Of a stretch of DNA of 6,374 nt, positions 1 to 5,875 are shown piece after piece. The translations under genes were made by a program, and so were the position numbers. The notes under the pieces were generated by a model. It worked only from the letters and a program-made list of their open reading frames with translations. It searched no databases and was not told where the DNA came from. Position 1 is the stretch's first letter. The number at the start of each line of letters is the position of its first letter. Source of the DNA: Nocardioidaceae bacterium (GTDB lineage Bacteria; Actinomycetota; Actinomycetes; Propionibacteriales; Nocardioidaceae); NCBI GenBank assembly GCA_020438665.1, contig JAGQUE010000211.1, forward strand, positions 1 through 6,374, given 5' to 3'.

Positions 1-217
1 CGAGCCGGTCCGCGACTTCGCCGGGGCCAGCACCACCGACAGCGCGGCGTACGCCGCCTTCTTCCACGCGATGCTCGACCGCCAGGTCTATCTGCCGCCC
101 TCGGCCTATGAGGCCTGGTTCGTCTCCTCCGCGCACGACGACCGCGCCGTCTCGACCGTGCTCGACGCACTCCCGGAGGCCGCGCGCGCGGCGGCCGCCG
201 CGGCCGAGGGGGCCTGA
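1..217 (+). CDS. hemL: Glutamate-1-semialdehyde 2,1-aminomutase, C-terminal end (partial)
   Basis: This is the last 71 residues of a protein whose start lies before the window; the reading frame begins at base 2 and stops with TGA at 215-217. HemL is a cytoplasmic PLP enzyme that converts glutamate-1-semialdehyde to 5-aminolevulinate, the C5-pathway precursor of haem. The visible tail matches the family end: an Asp-Ser-Ala-Ala-Tyr stretch, then [20 protein letters not shown], then the F-S-S-AH segment and a helix rich in alanine. The catalytic lysine is outside the window, so the call rests on this C-terminal signature only. The TGA shares one base with the ATG of the next gene, suggesting co-translation with the phosphatase and the cytochrome c maturation genes. 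The very end (residues about 58-71) is an Ala/Arg/Glu tail that would be poorly conserved. Identification is quite sure from the YLPPS-AH pattern and the neighbours. Confidence 0.88.
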   Translation, partial: EPVRDFAGASTTDSAAYAAFFHAMLDRQVYLPPSAYEAWFVSSAHDDRAVSTVLDALPEAARAAAAAAEGA

Positions 218-891
218 TGACCGAGTCCACGATCGTCCACCTGATGCGCCACGGGGAGGTGCACAACCCGAGCGGCGTGCTCTATGGCCGCCGGCCGGGC
301 TATCACCTCTCCGAGCTCGGCGTCCGGATGGCCGAGCGGGTGGCCGGCGAGATCGGCGGCCGTGACATCGTCCACCTGGTCGCCTCTCCGCTGGAGCGGG
401 CCCAGGAGACCGCGCGACCGCTGGCCGAGGCCACGGGACTCGACGTCGTCGTGGACGGTCGGGTGATCGAGTCCGAGAACGTCTTCGAGGGCACGTCGTT
501 CGGCGTCGGTGACGGAGCGCTGCGCTCGCCGTCGGCCTGGAAGCACCTGTGGAACCCGTTCACCCCCTCGTGGGGCGAGCCCTACAAGGAGATCGCCGCC
601 CGGATGCGCGACGCCGTCAAGGACGCGTCGCGGGTCGCGCGCGGCCACGAGGCGGTCGTGGTCTCCCACCAGCTGCCGATCTGGGTCGCCCGGCTGTCGG
701 CCGAGGGGCGCCCGTTCCTCCACGACCCGCGCAAGCGCCAGTGCACGCTGGCCTCGCTGACCTCGTTCCACTTCGAGGACGACCGGCTGGTGCGGGTGTC
801 CTACTCCGAGCCGGCCGCCGACCTCATCCCCGCGCGGGACAAGAAGGCACCGTTCTCGGCCGGTGGCGCTCCCGAGGAGCACCGGCCCTGA
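217..891 (+). CDS. Histidine phosphatase family protein (phosphoglycerate mutase-like)
   Basis: A 224-residue cytoplasmic protein of the histidine phosphatase superfamily. The signature RHG is at residues 11-13 (H12 would be the phosphorylated histidine). R61 lies in the SPLERAQETA motif, which normally binds phosphate. E85 (VIESENVFEG) is the best positional match for the general acid, with E121 as an alternative. H151 in VVVSHQ is the second catalytic histidine, so the active site looks complete. The substrate cannot be read from sequence; 'phosphoglycerate mutase' in such annotations is a family name only. The ATG start overlaps the hemL stop by one base and follows a GAGGGGG stretch at 206-212, only 4 nt away. 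Position between hemL and tlpA is a recurring actinobacterial arrangement as I recall it, but any role in haem or cytochrome metabolism is inference. The C-terminal 25 residues are polar and probably disordered. Confidence 0.9.
   Translation: MTESTIVHLMRHGEVHNPSGVLYGRRPGYHLSELGVRMAERVAGEIGGRDIVHLVASPLERAQETARPLAEATGLDVVVDGRVIESENVFEGTSFGVGDGALRSPSAWKHLWNPFTPSWGEPYKEIAARMRDAVKDASRVARGHEAVVVSHQLPIWVARLSAEGRPFLHDPRKRQCTLASLTSFHFEDDRLVRVSYSEPAADLIPARDKKAPFSAGGAPEEHRP
874..879 (+). promoter_or_regulatory. Ribosome binding site that fixes the tlpA CTG start
   Basis: GAGGAG lies inside the end of the phosphatase gene, 8 nt before the CTG at 888. This is a normal Shine-Dalgarno spacing. No ATG, GTG or TTG occurs in the tlpA frame near this site: the next in-frame GTG upstream is at 741, deep in the phosphatase, and the next downstream (927) would cut the signal peptide in half. 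The RBS is therefore the main evidence for CTG initiation. Confidence 0.6.
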
Positions 892-1454
892 CCCGTCCGC
901 GCGCCGCCGCCCTTCTGCTCGCCCTCGTGCTCCCGCTCGTGGGCTGCTCGTCGCTGACCGGGACCGGCAGCAAGGGCTACATCTCCGGTGACGGCCAGGT
1001 CGTGGTGTTCGACGCGGCCGACCGGGACGCCCCGATCACGGCATCGGGGACCACGCTGGACGGCGACTCGTTCGACCTGGCCGACGTGCGGGGAAAGCCG
1101 GTCGTGGTCAACTTCTGGTGGTCGCTGTGTGCTCCGTGCCGGTCGGAGGCTCCCGACCTGATCGCTGCCGCCGACCAGCTCGGCGACAGGGCCACCTTCA
1201 TCGGTGTCGACATCCGTGACACCTCTCCCGATCTTGGGCTGAGGTTCCAGGACGAGTTCGGGGTGCCTTACCCCTCGATCTATGACAGTGACGGGGTGGT
1301 GGCCCTCGCATTCGCCGGCTACATCCGGCAGGGCTCCATCCCGAGCACCGTCATCCTCGACGCGCAGGGTCGCGTGGCCGCCACCTTCTCCGGAGCGATC
1401 CCATCGGTCCGGACCCTGGTCGACGCCGTCGCGGAGGCGGCCGGCGATGGCTGA
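888..1454 (+). CDS. TlpA/ResA-type thioredoxin-fold lipoprotein for cytochrome c maturation
   Basis: With the CTG start this is a 188-residue exported lipoprotein. Residues 1-20 form a signal peptide (Arg at 3 and 5, hydrophobic core 6-18, lipobox LVGC, Cys20 lipidated), so the protein sits on the outer face of the membrane. A TlpA/AhpC-TSA fold covers about 46-185: 'GKPVVVNFWWSLCAPC' leads into the CxxC active site C81-C84, and P152 (SIPST) is the expected cis-proline. It would keep the CXXCH cysteines of apocytochrome c reduced, taking electrons from CcdA, whose gene overlaps by 8 nt. Residue 80, before the first Cys, is Leu rather than the usual Trp, which may shift the redox potential. 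The start forms a CTGA overlap with the phosphatase stop. A sequence error hiding an ATG or GTG at 888 is possible. ResA function is inferred from motif and context. Confidence 0.88.
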   Translation: MTRPRAAALLLALVLPLVGCSSLTGTGSKGYISGDGQVVVFDAADRDAPITASGTTLDGDSFDLADVRGKPVVVNFWWSLCAPCRSEAPDLIAAADQLGDRATFIGVDIRDTSPDLGLRFQDEFGVPYPSIYDSDGVVALAFAGYIRQGSIPSTVILDAQGRVAATFSGAIPSVRTLVDAVAEAAGDG

Positions 1455-2211
1455 CTGGTTCCAGCAGCAGGCCCTCTCCGGCTCGCTCGTCCTGGCCATC
1501 CCGGTGGCGCTCGTCGCGGGACTGGTGTCCTTCTTCTCCCCCTGCGTGGTGCCGCTGCTGCCGGGCTATCTCTCCTATGCCACCGGCCTCTCGGGCGCCG
1601 ACCTCATGGACGCCGACGTCACCCGCCGGCGCCGGGGCCGGATGTTCGCCGGGTCCGTCCTCTTCGTCTCCGGGTTCACCGTCGTCTTCGTCCTGCTCGG
1701 GTTGGCCTCGGGCGCCGCGGGCGCCTGGCTCTATGACTACCGGCGCGAGCTCAACATCGCCCTGGGCGTGATCAGCGTCGTCCTCGGGCTGGCGTTCCTG
1801 GGGTGGGTGCCCTTCGCCCAGCGTGAGTGGCGCGTCCACGCCGTACCCGCCGTCGGGCTGGCGGCCGCGCCGCTGCTCGGCTTCTTGTTCGGGCTGGGCT
1901 GGGTGCCCTGCATCGGCCCGACGCTCGGCGTGATCTATAGCCTCGGGATCAGCGAGGGTACGGCGGCCCGCGGTGCCCTGCTGTCGGCGTTCTATGCCCT
2001 CGGGCTGGGGCTCCCGTTCATCATCGCGGGCGTGGCGTTCGAGCGGATGCTCGGCGCGGTCCGCTGGGTCCGTCGTCACCAGCAGTGGGTCACCCGGTTC
2101 GGCGGCGCCATGCTGATCCTGGTCGGCGTCATGCTGCTCACGGGGTGGTGGGACCAGCTCACCACCTGGATCCAGATCCACCTGGTCAGCGGCTATGAGG
2201 TGGGCGTGTGA
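1447..2211 (+). CDS. ccdA: Cytochrome c biogenesis protein CcdA (thiol electron carrier, DsbD-type)
   Basis: A 254-residue integral membrane protein with about six hydrophobic segments (roughly 13-35, 66-88, 101-119, 135-155, 170-195, 211-230). It carries the two family cysteines in matching contexts: C33 in FFSPCVVPLLPGY and C155 in GWVPCIGPTLG. In CcdA these form the membrane redox pair that passes electrons from cytoplasmic thioredoxin to an extracytoplasmic thioredoxin-like partner, here the TlpA protein encoded just upstream. A basic loop RRRRGR (60-65) should be cytoplasmic. The ATG start is preceded by GGAGG at 1433-1437 with 9 nt spacing and overlaps the tlpA stop by 8 nt. A longer reading frame upstream exists but lies antiphase inside tlpA and has no reason to be used. 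Length is typical for the short CcdA type. Identification is firm. Confidence 0.95.
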   Translation: MADWFQQQALSGSLVLAIPVALVAGLVSFFSPCVVPLLPGYLSYATGLSGADLMDADVTRRRRGRMFAGSVLFVSGFTVVFVLLGLASGAAGAWLYDYRRELNIALGVISVVLGLAFLGWVPFAQREWRVHAVPAVGLAAAPLLGFLFGLGWVPCIGPTLGVIYSLGISEGTAARGALLSAFYALGLGLPFIIAGVAFERMLGAVRWVRRHQQWVTRFGGAMLILVGVMLLTGWWDQLTTWIQIHLVSGYEVGV

Positions 2212-3884
2212 GCACGCCCCCGGATCTCCCCGGCGAGCCGGCCGAGCTGACCGAGCCGCCCCACCGGGCCGAACGGTCCGACCAGGAGGCCCGCGACCCC
2301 CTGTTGGGCGAGACCCCGTCGAGGCCCGACCGGCAGCCGGGCGAGCTCGGCCCGGTCGAGCTGCTGCGGTGGGCCTGGCGGCAGCTCACGTCGATGCGGA
2401 CCGCGCTGATCCTGCTGTTGCTGCTGGCGCTGGCCGCCGTGCCCGGCTCGATCATCCCGCAGACCGGCGTCGACGCGACCAAGACCGCGCAGTGGCAGGA
2501 CGCCCACCCGACGCTCACCCCGATCTATGAGCGGCTCGGCCTGTTCGCCGTCTATGACTCAGCCTGGTTCGCCGCGATCTATCTGCTGCTCATGGTGTCG
2601 CTGGTCGGCTGCATCGTGCCGCGGCTGCGCGTCTATTGGCGCGCTTTGCGGGCCCGGCCGCCCGCCGCCCCGCGGGTGCTGTCACGCCTGCCCGGCCACG
2701 CGTCGTACACCACCGACGCGGCGCCCGAGGAGGTGCTGGTCCGCGCCCGCGCGGTGCTCCGCAGCCAGCGCTACCGACTCGCGCCCGCCGCCGAGGGGGA
2801 CGACGCGGTGGCCGCCGAGCGCGGCCACCTCCGCGAGGCCGGCAACCTGATCTTCCACCTCTCGCTGATCGTCGTGCTGGTCGGCTTCGCCCTGGGCAGC
2901 CTGTTCGGCTACAAGGGCGGCGTCGTCGTCATCACCGGCCAGGGGTTCTCCAACGCCCTCACGCAGTACGACGACGTCAAGCCGGGCAGCCTGTTCGACG
3001 CCGGGACCATGGAGCCCTTCCGCTTCACCCTCGACTCCTTCGACGTCGAGTGGGTCAAGGACGGTCCGGCCAAGGGGATGGATCGCAAGTTCGTCTCCCA
3101 CCTGACCTACTGGCCGACCCCGGACTCGGCTCCCAAGACCTATGACCTCAAGGTCAACCACCCGCTCACCATCGGTGGCAGCCAGATCTTCCTCATCGCC
3201 CACGGCTATGCCCCGGTCATCACGGTCCGAGACGGCGAGGGTCAGGTCGCCTACAGCGGGCCGACCGTCTTCCTGCCGCAGGATCCGACCCTGTTGTCCT
3301 TCGGGGTGGTCAAGGCCCCCGAGGCGCGGCCCGACCAGATCGGGCTCGAGGGCTTCTTCTATCCGTCCTACGTCAAGATCGACGGCGACCCGGTCAACGT
3401 GATGGGCGACGACCTCAACCCGACACTGTCGATGCTGACCTACAAGGGCGACCTCGGCCTCGACAACGGCCAGCCGCAGTCGGTGTTCACCCTCGACAAG
3501 ACCAACCTCACCGCGCTCACGAAGGACGACGGCAAACCCGCCCGCATCGACCTCCAGCTCGGCGACACCGTCGACCTCGTCGGTGGCGGCACCGTCACCT
3601 TCGACAGTGTGGAGGAGTGGAACCGGTTCCAGATCAGCCGCTCGCCCGGCAAGGGACTGGCGCTCGGCGGCGTCGTCGTGGCGCTGCTGGGCCTGCTCGG
3701 GTCGCTGTTCGTCCGGCCCCGTCGGGTCTGGGTGCGGGCACGTGCGGGCGCGGCCGGAGGCACGCTGGTCGAGGTCGGCGGACTGGAGCGGACCGACGGC
3801 GGCGATCTCGATGCCGTGATCGCCGGTATCGTGGCGGAGTTGGGCGGCGACGTGGCGACGCAGGAGGAGGCCGACCGTGAGTGA
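2208..3884 (+). CDS. resB: Cytochrome c biogenesis protein ResB (Ccs1)
   Basis: A 558-residue System II haem-handling protein that works with CcsB to move haem to the outer face and attach it to apocytochrome c. Layout: a hydrophilic Pro/Glu/Arg-rich N-terminus (1-55); TM1 about 64-84 (MRTALILLLLLALAAVPGSI, then the typical IPQTG); TM2 about 118-138; a cytoplasmic domain 139-208; TM3 about 212-233 containing H217; a large extracytoplasmic domain 235-480 with the family segment VNHPLTIGGSQIFLIAHGYAP (H332); TM4 about 484-502; and an acidic cytoplasmic tail. H217 and H332 are candidate haem ligands by family analogy, not proven here. GTG start overlaps the ccdA stop as GTGA, with GAGG at 2197-2200 7 nt upstream. 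The 3' end overlaps ccsB by 8 nt. The N-terminal extension before TM1 is longer than in Bacillus ResB, but extensions are common in actinobacteria. Confidence 0.95.
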   Translation: MSTPPDLPGEPAELTEPPHRAERSDQEARDPLLGETPSRPDRQPGELGPVELLRWAWRQLTSMRTALILLLLLALAAVPGSIIPQTGVDATKTAQWQDAHPTLTPIYERLGLFAVYDSAWFAAIYLLLMVSLVGCIVPRLRVYWRALRARPPAAPRVLSRLPGHASYTTDAAPEEVLVRARAVLRSQRYRLAPAAEGDDAVAAERGHLREAGNLIFHLSLIVVLVGFALGSLFGYKGGVVVITGQGFSNALTQYDDVKPGSLFDAGTMEPFRFTLDSFDVEWVKDGPAKGMDRKFVSHLTYWPTPDSAPKTYDLKVNHPLTIGGSQIFLIAHGYAPVITVRDGEGQVAYSGPTVFLPQDPTLLSFGVVKAPEARPDQIGLEGFFYPSYVKIDGDPVNVMGDDLNPTLSMLTYKGDLGLDNGQPQSVFTLDKTNLTALTKDDGKPARIDLQLGDTVDLVGGGTVTFDSVEEWNRFQISRSPGKGLALGGVVVALLGLLGSLFVRPRRVWVRARAGAAGGTLVEVGGLERTDGGDLDAVIAGIVAELGGDVATQEEADRE

Positions 3885-4908
3885 CCTGGCGTGGGAGAGT
3901 CTCGGCCAGCAGGCTGTGGCGGGGGCGGGCGTGGTCTATTTCCTGGCCCTGCTCGCGCACCTCGTCGAGTGGAGCTCGCTGCGCAAGGTGCCGGTCGGGT
4001 CGCGCGCCGAGCGACGCTCCCAGGCGACCATCGGCGCCGAGGGCGGCGCGACGGTCGCCGTCATCACCGACACCGAGACCGCTGACCCTGCCGACCGGAT
4101 CGCGCTGTTCGCGCGCATCGGCCTGTCACTGACGGTGCTCGCGGCCGGGCTCCACTTCGTGGCCCTGGTGGCCCGCGGCCTGGCCGCCGATCCCAACCGG
4201 GTGCCCTGGGGCAACATGTACGAGTTCACCCTGGCCGGCACGTTCTTCGTGACCGTGATCTATCTGGCGATGTACCGCCGGTTCCGGCTGTCCTGGCTCG
4301 GCCCCGTCGTCACCGGGTTCGTCGTCGCCCTGCTGATGGTCGACGTCATCTGGCTCTATGCGCCCGTCTCGCCGCTGCGCGAGGCGCTCAACTCGCCGTG
4401 GCTGGTGATCCACGTGATCTCGGCGGTCATCGCGACCGGCGCCTTCACGGTCGGCGCCTTCGTGTCGGCGCTCTATCTCGTCAAGGAGCGCTCACGCCAC
4501 CCCGACGCGGGCTACATCGCGCGGCTGCCCGAGCTCGCCTCGCTCGACCGCATCGCCTACCGCCTCCACGCCTTCGCGTTCCCCGTGTGGACGTTCGCAG
4601 TGCTGATCACCGGCCCCATCTGGGCCCACCAGGCCTGGTCGTCCTACTGGAACTGGGACCCCAAGGAGGTCTGGGCCTTCATCACCTGGGTCGTCTATGC
4701 CGGCTATCTCCACGCGCGGGCGACCGCGGGATGGAAGGGCCGCAAGGCCGCCTGGCTGGCGATCGCCGGCCTCGCCACGCTGTGGTTCAACTTCATCGGG
4801 ATCAACTACTTCTCGACGACGAGCATGCACTCCTACGCCGCTCCGGGCACGCACCAGGTGGGACACCCGGCGGGATCTCACCAAGCAGCGCCGAAGCAGG
4901 TCGCATAG
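3877..4908 (+). CDS. ccsB: Cytochrome c biogenesis protein CcsB (ResC, CcsA/CcmC/CcmF haem-handling family)
   Basis: A 343-residue protein with about eight membrane segments (12-31, 77-99, 115-133, 139-161, 175-202, 234-250, 265-281, 291-309). The tryptophan-rich WWD haem-binding motif is present at 249-266 (WAHQAWSSYWNWDPKEVW). It is flanked by H179 (VIHV) and H318 (SMHSY), the two external haem-ligand histidines of the family, and H93 lies in TM2. It forms the haem exporter and cytochrome c lyase with ResB, encoded just upstream. The GTG start follows a very strong GGAGGAGG (3863-3870) at 6 nt spacing and overlaps the resB stop by 8 nt. A hydrophilic loop (about 32-75) separates TM1 and TM2. 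After H318 there is a 25-residue tail with three more histidines (326, 330, 335). The last 31 bp overlap a convergent lipoprotein gene. Identification is firm. Confidence 0.95.
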   Translation: MSDLAWESLGQQAVAGAGVVYFLALLAHLVEWSSLRKVPVGSRAERRSQATIGAEGGATVAVITDTETADPADRIALFARIGLSLTVLAAGLHFVALVARGLAADPNRVPWGNMYEFTLAGTFFVTVIYLAMYRRFRLSWLGPVVTGFVVALLMVDVIWLYAPVSPLREALNSPWLVIHVISAVIATGAFTVGAFVSALYLVKERSRHPDAGYIARLPELASLDRIAYRLHAFAFPVWTFAVLITGPIWAHQAWSSYWNWDPKEVWAFITWVVYAGYLHARATAGWKGRKAAWLAIAGLATLWFNFIGINYFSTTSMHSYAAPGTHQVGHPAGSHQAAPKQVA

Positions 4909-5222
4909 GTCTGCTGGTACTCCTCGGAGGACGTGCCCTTCGCGATCTGCTGGCCGAGCATCGCGAAGAAGCCGTCGCCGTACGTCGTGAACGAGCCGTC
5001 CGCCGAGGTGCACTTCTTGATCTCGGAGACCTGCAGGATGCCCTTGTCGTCGGTGCAGCCACGGTAGTCCTTGGGCAGGATCTGCCCCTCGACCCAGACG
5101 TCGCTGCACGCCGGCAGGCTGTCGCTGGCCGGGGTGACGCCCGGGTCGGCGGGATTGGCGTCGCCGCAGCCCACCAGGAGGAGGGGCACGGCGGCAAGGA
5201 GCAGCACCAGCGGACGTCGCAC
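4878..5222 (-). CDS. Small cysteine-containing lipoprotein, function unknown
   Basis: A 114-residue predicted lipoprotein. Signal peptide: RR at 2-3, hydrophobic core 5-17, lipobox LLVGC with Cys19 as the lipidated residue. After a short Asp/Pro linker the mature part holds four further cysteines, C39, C56, C71 and C109, which could make two disulfides outside the cell. It ends in an aromatic-rich segment (FFAMLG, then EEYQQTY, and C-terminal FGAAW). I do not recognise a named domain; it resembles small Cys-rich secreted proteins found in actinobacteria and their phages, but this is only an impression. The GTG start is chosen because it gives a complete signal peptide and lies 6 nt after a TAGCCT -10-like box, with no Shine-Dalgarno. 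Its 3' end overlaps ccsB by 31 bp, tail to tail. Neighbouring TlpA/CcdA could service its disulfides; that is speculation. Confidence 0.8.
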   Translation of the reverse strand: MRRPLVLLLAAVPLLLVGCGDANPADPGVTPASDSLPACSDVWVEGQILPKDYRGCTDDKGILQVSEIKKCTSADGSFTTYGDGFFAMLGQQIAKGTSSEEYQQTYATCFGAAW

Positions 5223-5228
5223 GGCTCG

Positions 5229-5234
5229 AGGCTA
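5229..5234 (-). promoter_or_regulatory. Probable -10 box of a leaderless promoter for the lipoprotein gene
   Basis: On the minus strand TAGCCT fits the actinobacterial TAnnnT -10 pattern and is followed by exactly 6 nt before the GTG start at 5222, so transcription would begin at or next to the start codon. No Shine-Dalgarno is visible in front of this GTG. A convincing -35 hexamer is not seen at 16-18 nt spacing, which is common for these promoters. Confidence 0.4.
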
Positions 5235-5281
5235 TCCCGCAGCCACCGGAAGCCGCTGAGAAACCGGCCGACCGGGACCGG

Positions 5282-5479
5282 TCAGCTGGAGTCCTCCTCG
5301 CGGCGCCGCCGGTCGAGGTCGCGCAGGAAGTCGGGATCGTCGTCGGGGGCGACCGGTCGCTGGGGCGGTCCGGCCGGTGGCCGACGTCGAGCGGTGCGCC
5401 CGCTGCCACCCTGCATCAGCCGGATGACGACATAGATCGCCGCACCCAGCACCAGGAGCACCAAGAACGCCTTCAACAC
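5282..5479 (-). CDS. Small single-pass membrane protein, function unknown
   Basis: A 65-residue protein. Residues 2-22 form one hydrophobic helix (LKAFLVLLVLGAAIYVVIRL). A basic patch follows (GRTARRR, about 27-33), then a Pro-rich linker, then an acidic-to-basic tail, DDDPDFLRDLDRRRREED, predicted cytoplasmic by the positive-inside rule. I do not assign a domain; small proteins with a helix and a DDDPDFLR-like tail seem to recur in actinobacteria near these genes, but this is from memory. The start is GTG at 5479, with TTG one codon later as an alternative. A GGAG lies only 3 nt before the GTG, too close to work well, whereas TAACCT ends 6 nt before it, favouring a leaderless start. Coding is supported by strong third-position GC and a stable membrane-then-charged layout. 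The lipoprotein gene follows after 59 bp on the same strand. Confidence 0.72.
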   Translation of the reverse strand: MLKAFLVLLVLGAAIYVVIRLMQGGSGRTARRRPPAGPPQRPVAPDDDPDFLRDLDRRRREEDSS

Positions 5480-5485
5480 GTCTCC

Positions 5486-5491
5486 AGGTTA
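5486..5491 (-). promoter_or_regulatory. Probable -10 box of a leaderless promoter for the 65-residue membrane protein gene
   Basis: TAACCT on the minus strand is a good TAnnnT -10 hexamer and sits 6 nt before the GTG at 5479, the same geometry as the lipoprotein promoter. It lies in the 73-bp intergenic region shared with the divergent DUF4229 gene. No clear -35 is seen. Confidence 0.45.
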
Positions 5492-5538
5492 GTCGGTGGG
5501 TGGATGGGCCCTCTCGCCGTGACGGGAACGCGCAGGCT

Positions 5539-5544
5539 TAGGGT
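5539..5544 (+). promoter_or_regulatory. Probable -10 box for the DUF4229 gene
   Basis: TAGGGT fits TAnnnT and ends 8 nt before the GTG at 5553. There is no Shine-Dalgarno between it and the start, so a leaderless or nearly leaderless transcript is likely. It lies back to back with the minus-strand -10 box at 5486-5491, making 5480-5552 a divergent promoter region. The -35 region is not convincing. Confidence 0.4.
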
Positions 5545-5552
5545 GTGACGTC

Positions 5553-5825
5553 GTGAAGCCCTTTATGATCTATACGCTGCTGCGGCTGCTGTTGTTCATC
5601 GCCGTGTTCGCCGTCGCCCTCGGCGTGTGGATCCTCGCCTTCGGAGAGGGCTCGTCCATCTTCTGGCCACTGCTGATCGGGCTGTTCGTCTCAGGGGTGC
5701 TGTCGATCTTCCTGCTCAACAAGCCCCGCGAGCAGTTCGCCGAGCAGGTCGAGGCCCGGGCGCGCCGGGCGACCCGGCGGTTCGACGAGATGAAGGCGCG
5801 CGAGGACGACGACCCTCAGGCCTGA
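5553..5825 (+). CDS. DUF4229 family small membrane protein
   Basis: A 90-residue protein with two hydrophobic helices (about 8-29 and 36-54) joined by a short GEGSS turn, followed by a charged cytoplasmic tail (PREQFAEQVEARARRATRRF, then an acidic end). The pattern YTLLRLLLF at the start and VSGVLSIFLLNKPREQ after helix two matches the actinobacterial DUF4229 family as I recall it. Its function is not known; the family often lies near ccsB and menaquinone genes, which hints at a respiratory membrane role without proving it. The start is GTG at 5553: the nearest alternative, ATG four codons later, would trim only a few residues. No Shine-Dalgarno precedes it and a TAGGGT -10-like box does, so it may be translated from a leaderless mRNA. 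A strong inverted repeat begins 50 nt after the stop. Confidence 0.82.
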   Translation: MKPFMIYTLLRLLLFIAVFAVALGVWILAFGEGSSIFWPLLIGLFVSGVLSIFLLNKPREQFAEQVEARARRATRRFDEMKAREDDDPQA

Positions 5826-5875
5826 GCCGTCGCGTCCTGCGCCGATCGACGCGGTCGCGCGGGCGTGGCAGCGCA

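Noticed and set aside
549..887. Phosphatase-TlpA fusion or long N-terminal extension starting at the in-frame ATG at 549
   Set aside because: The extension lies in a second frame of the phosphatase, has no protein-like features, and would bury the signal peptide and lipobox in the interior of the protein.
1351..2181. Minus-strand open frame opposite ccdA
   Set aside because: Its product is a run of Gln/Glu/Asp/Gly/Arg made by complementing hydrophobic codons, the usual antisense image of a membrane protein gene.
5270..5283. Short inverted repeat GACCGG-GA-CCGGTC at the end of the 65-residue protein gene
   Set aside because: A 2-nt loop cannot close a 6-bp stem, leaving about 4 bp; it overlaps the stop codon and such short GC palindromes are expected by chance here.
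4492..5409. Long minus-strand open frame opposite ccsB
   Set aside because: Composition is Arg/Pro/Gly-rich without domain features, and it is antisense to ccsB and in another frame from the lipoprotein gene; it is open only because stop codons are rare at this GC content.
4398..5435. Long plus-strand open frame spanning the ccsB 3' part and the small minus-strand genes
   Set aside because: It is out of frame with ccsB, which is certain from its WWD motif; its translation is a low-complexity Arg/Gly/Leu product typical of high-GC shadow frames, and it covers two better supported genes.
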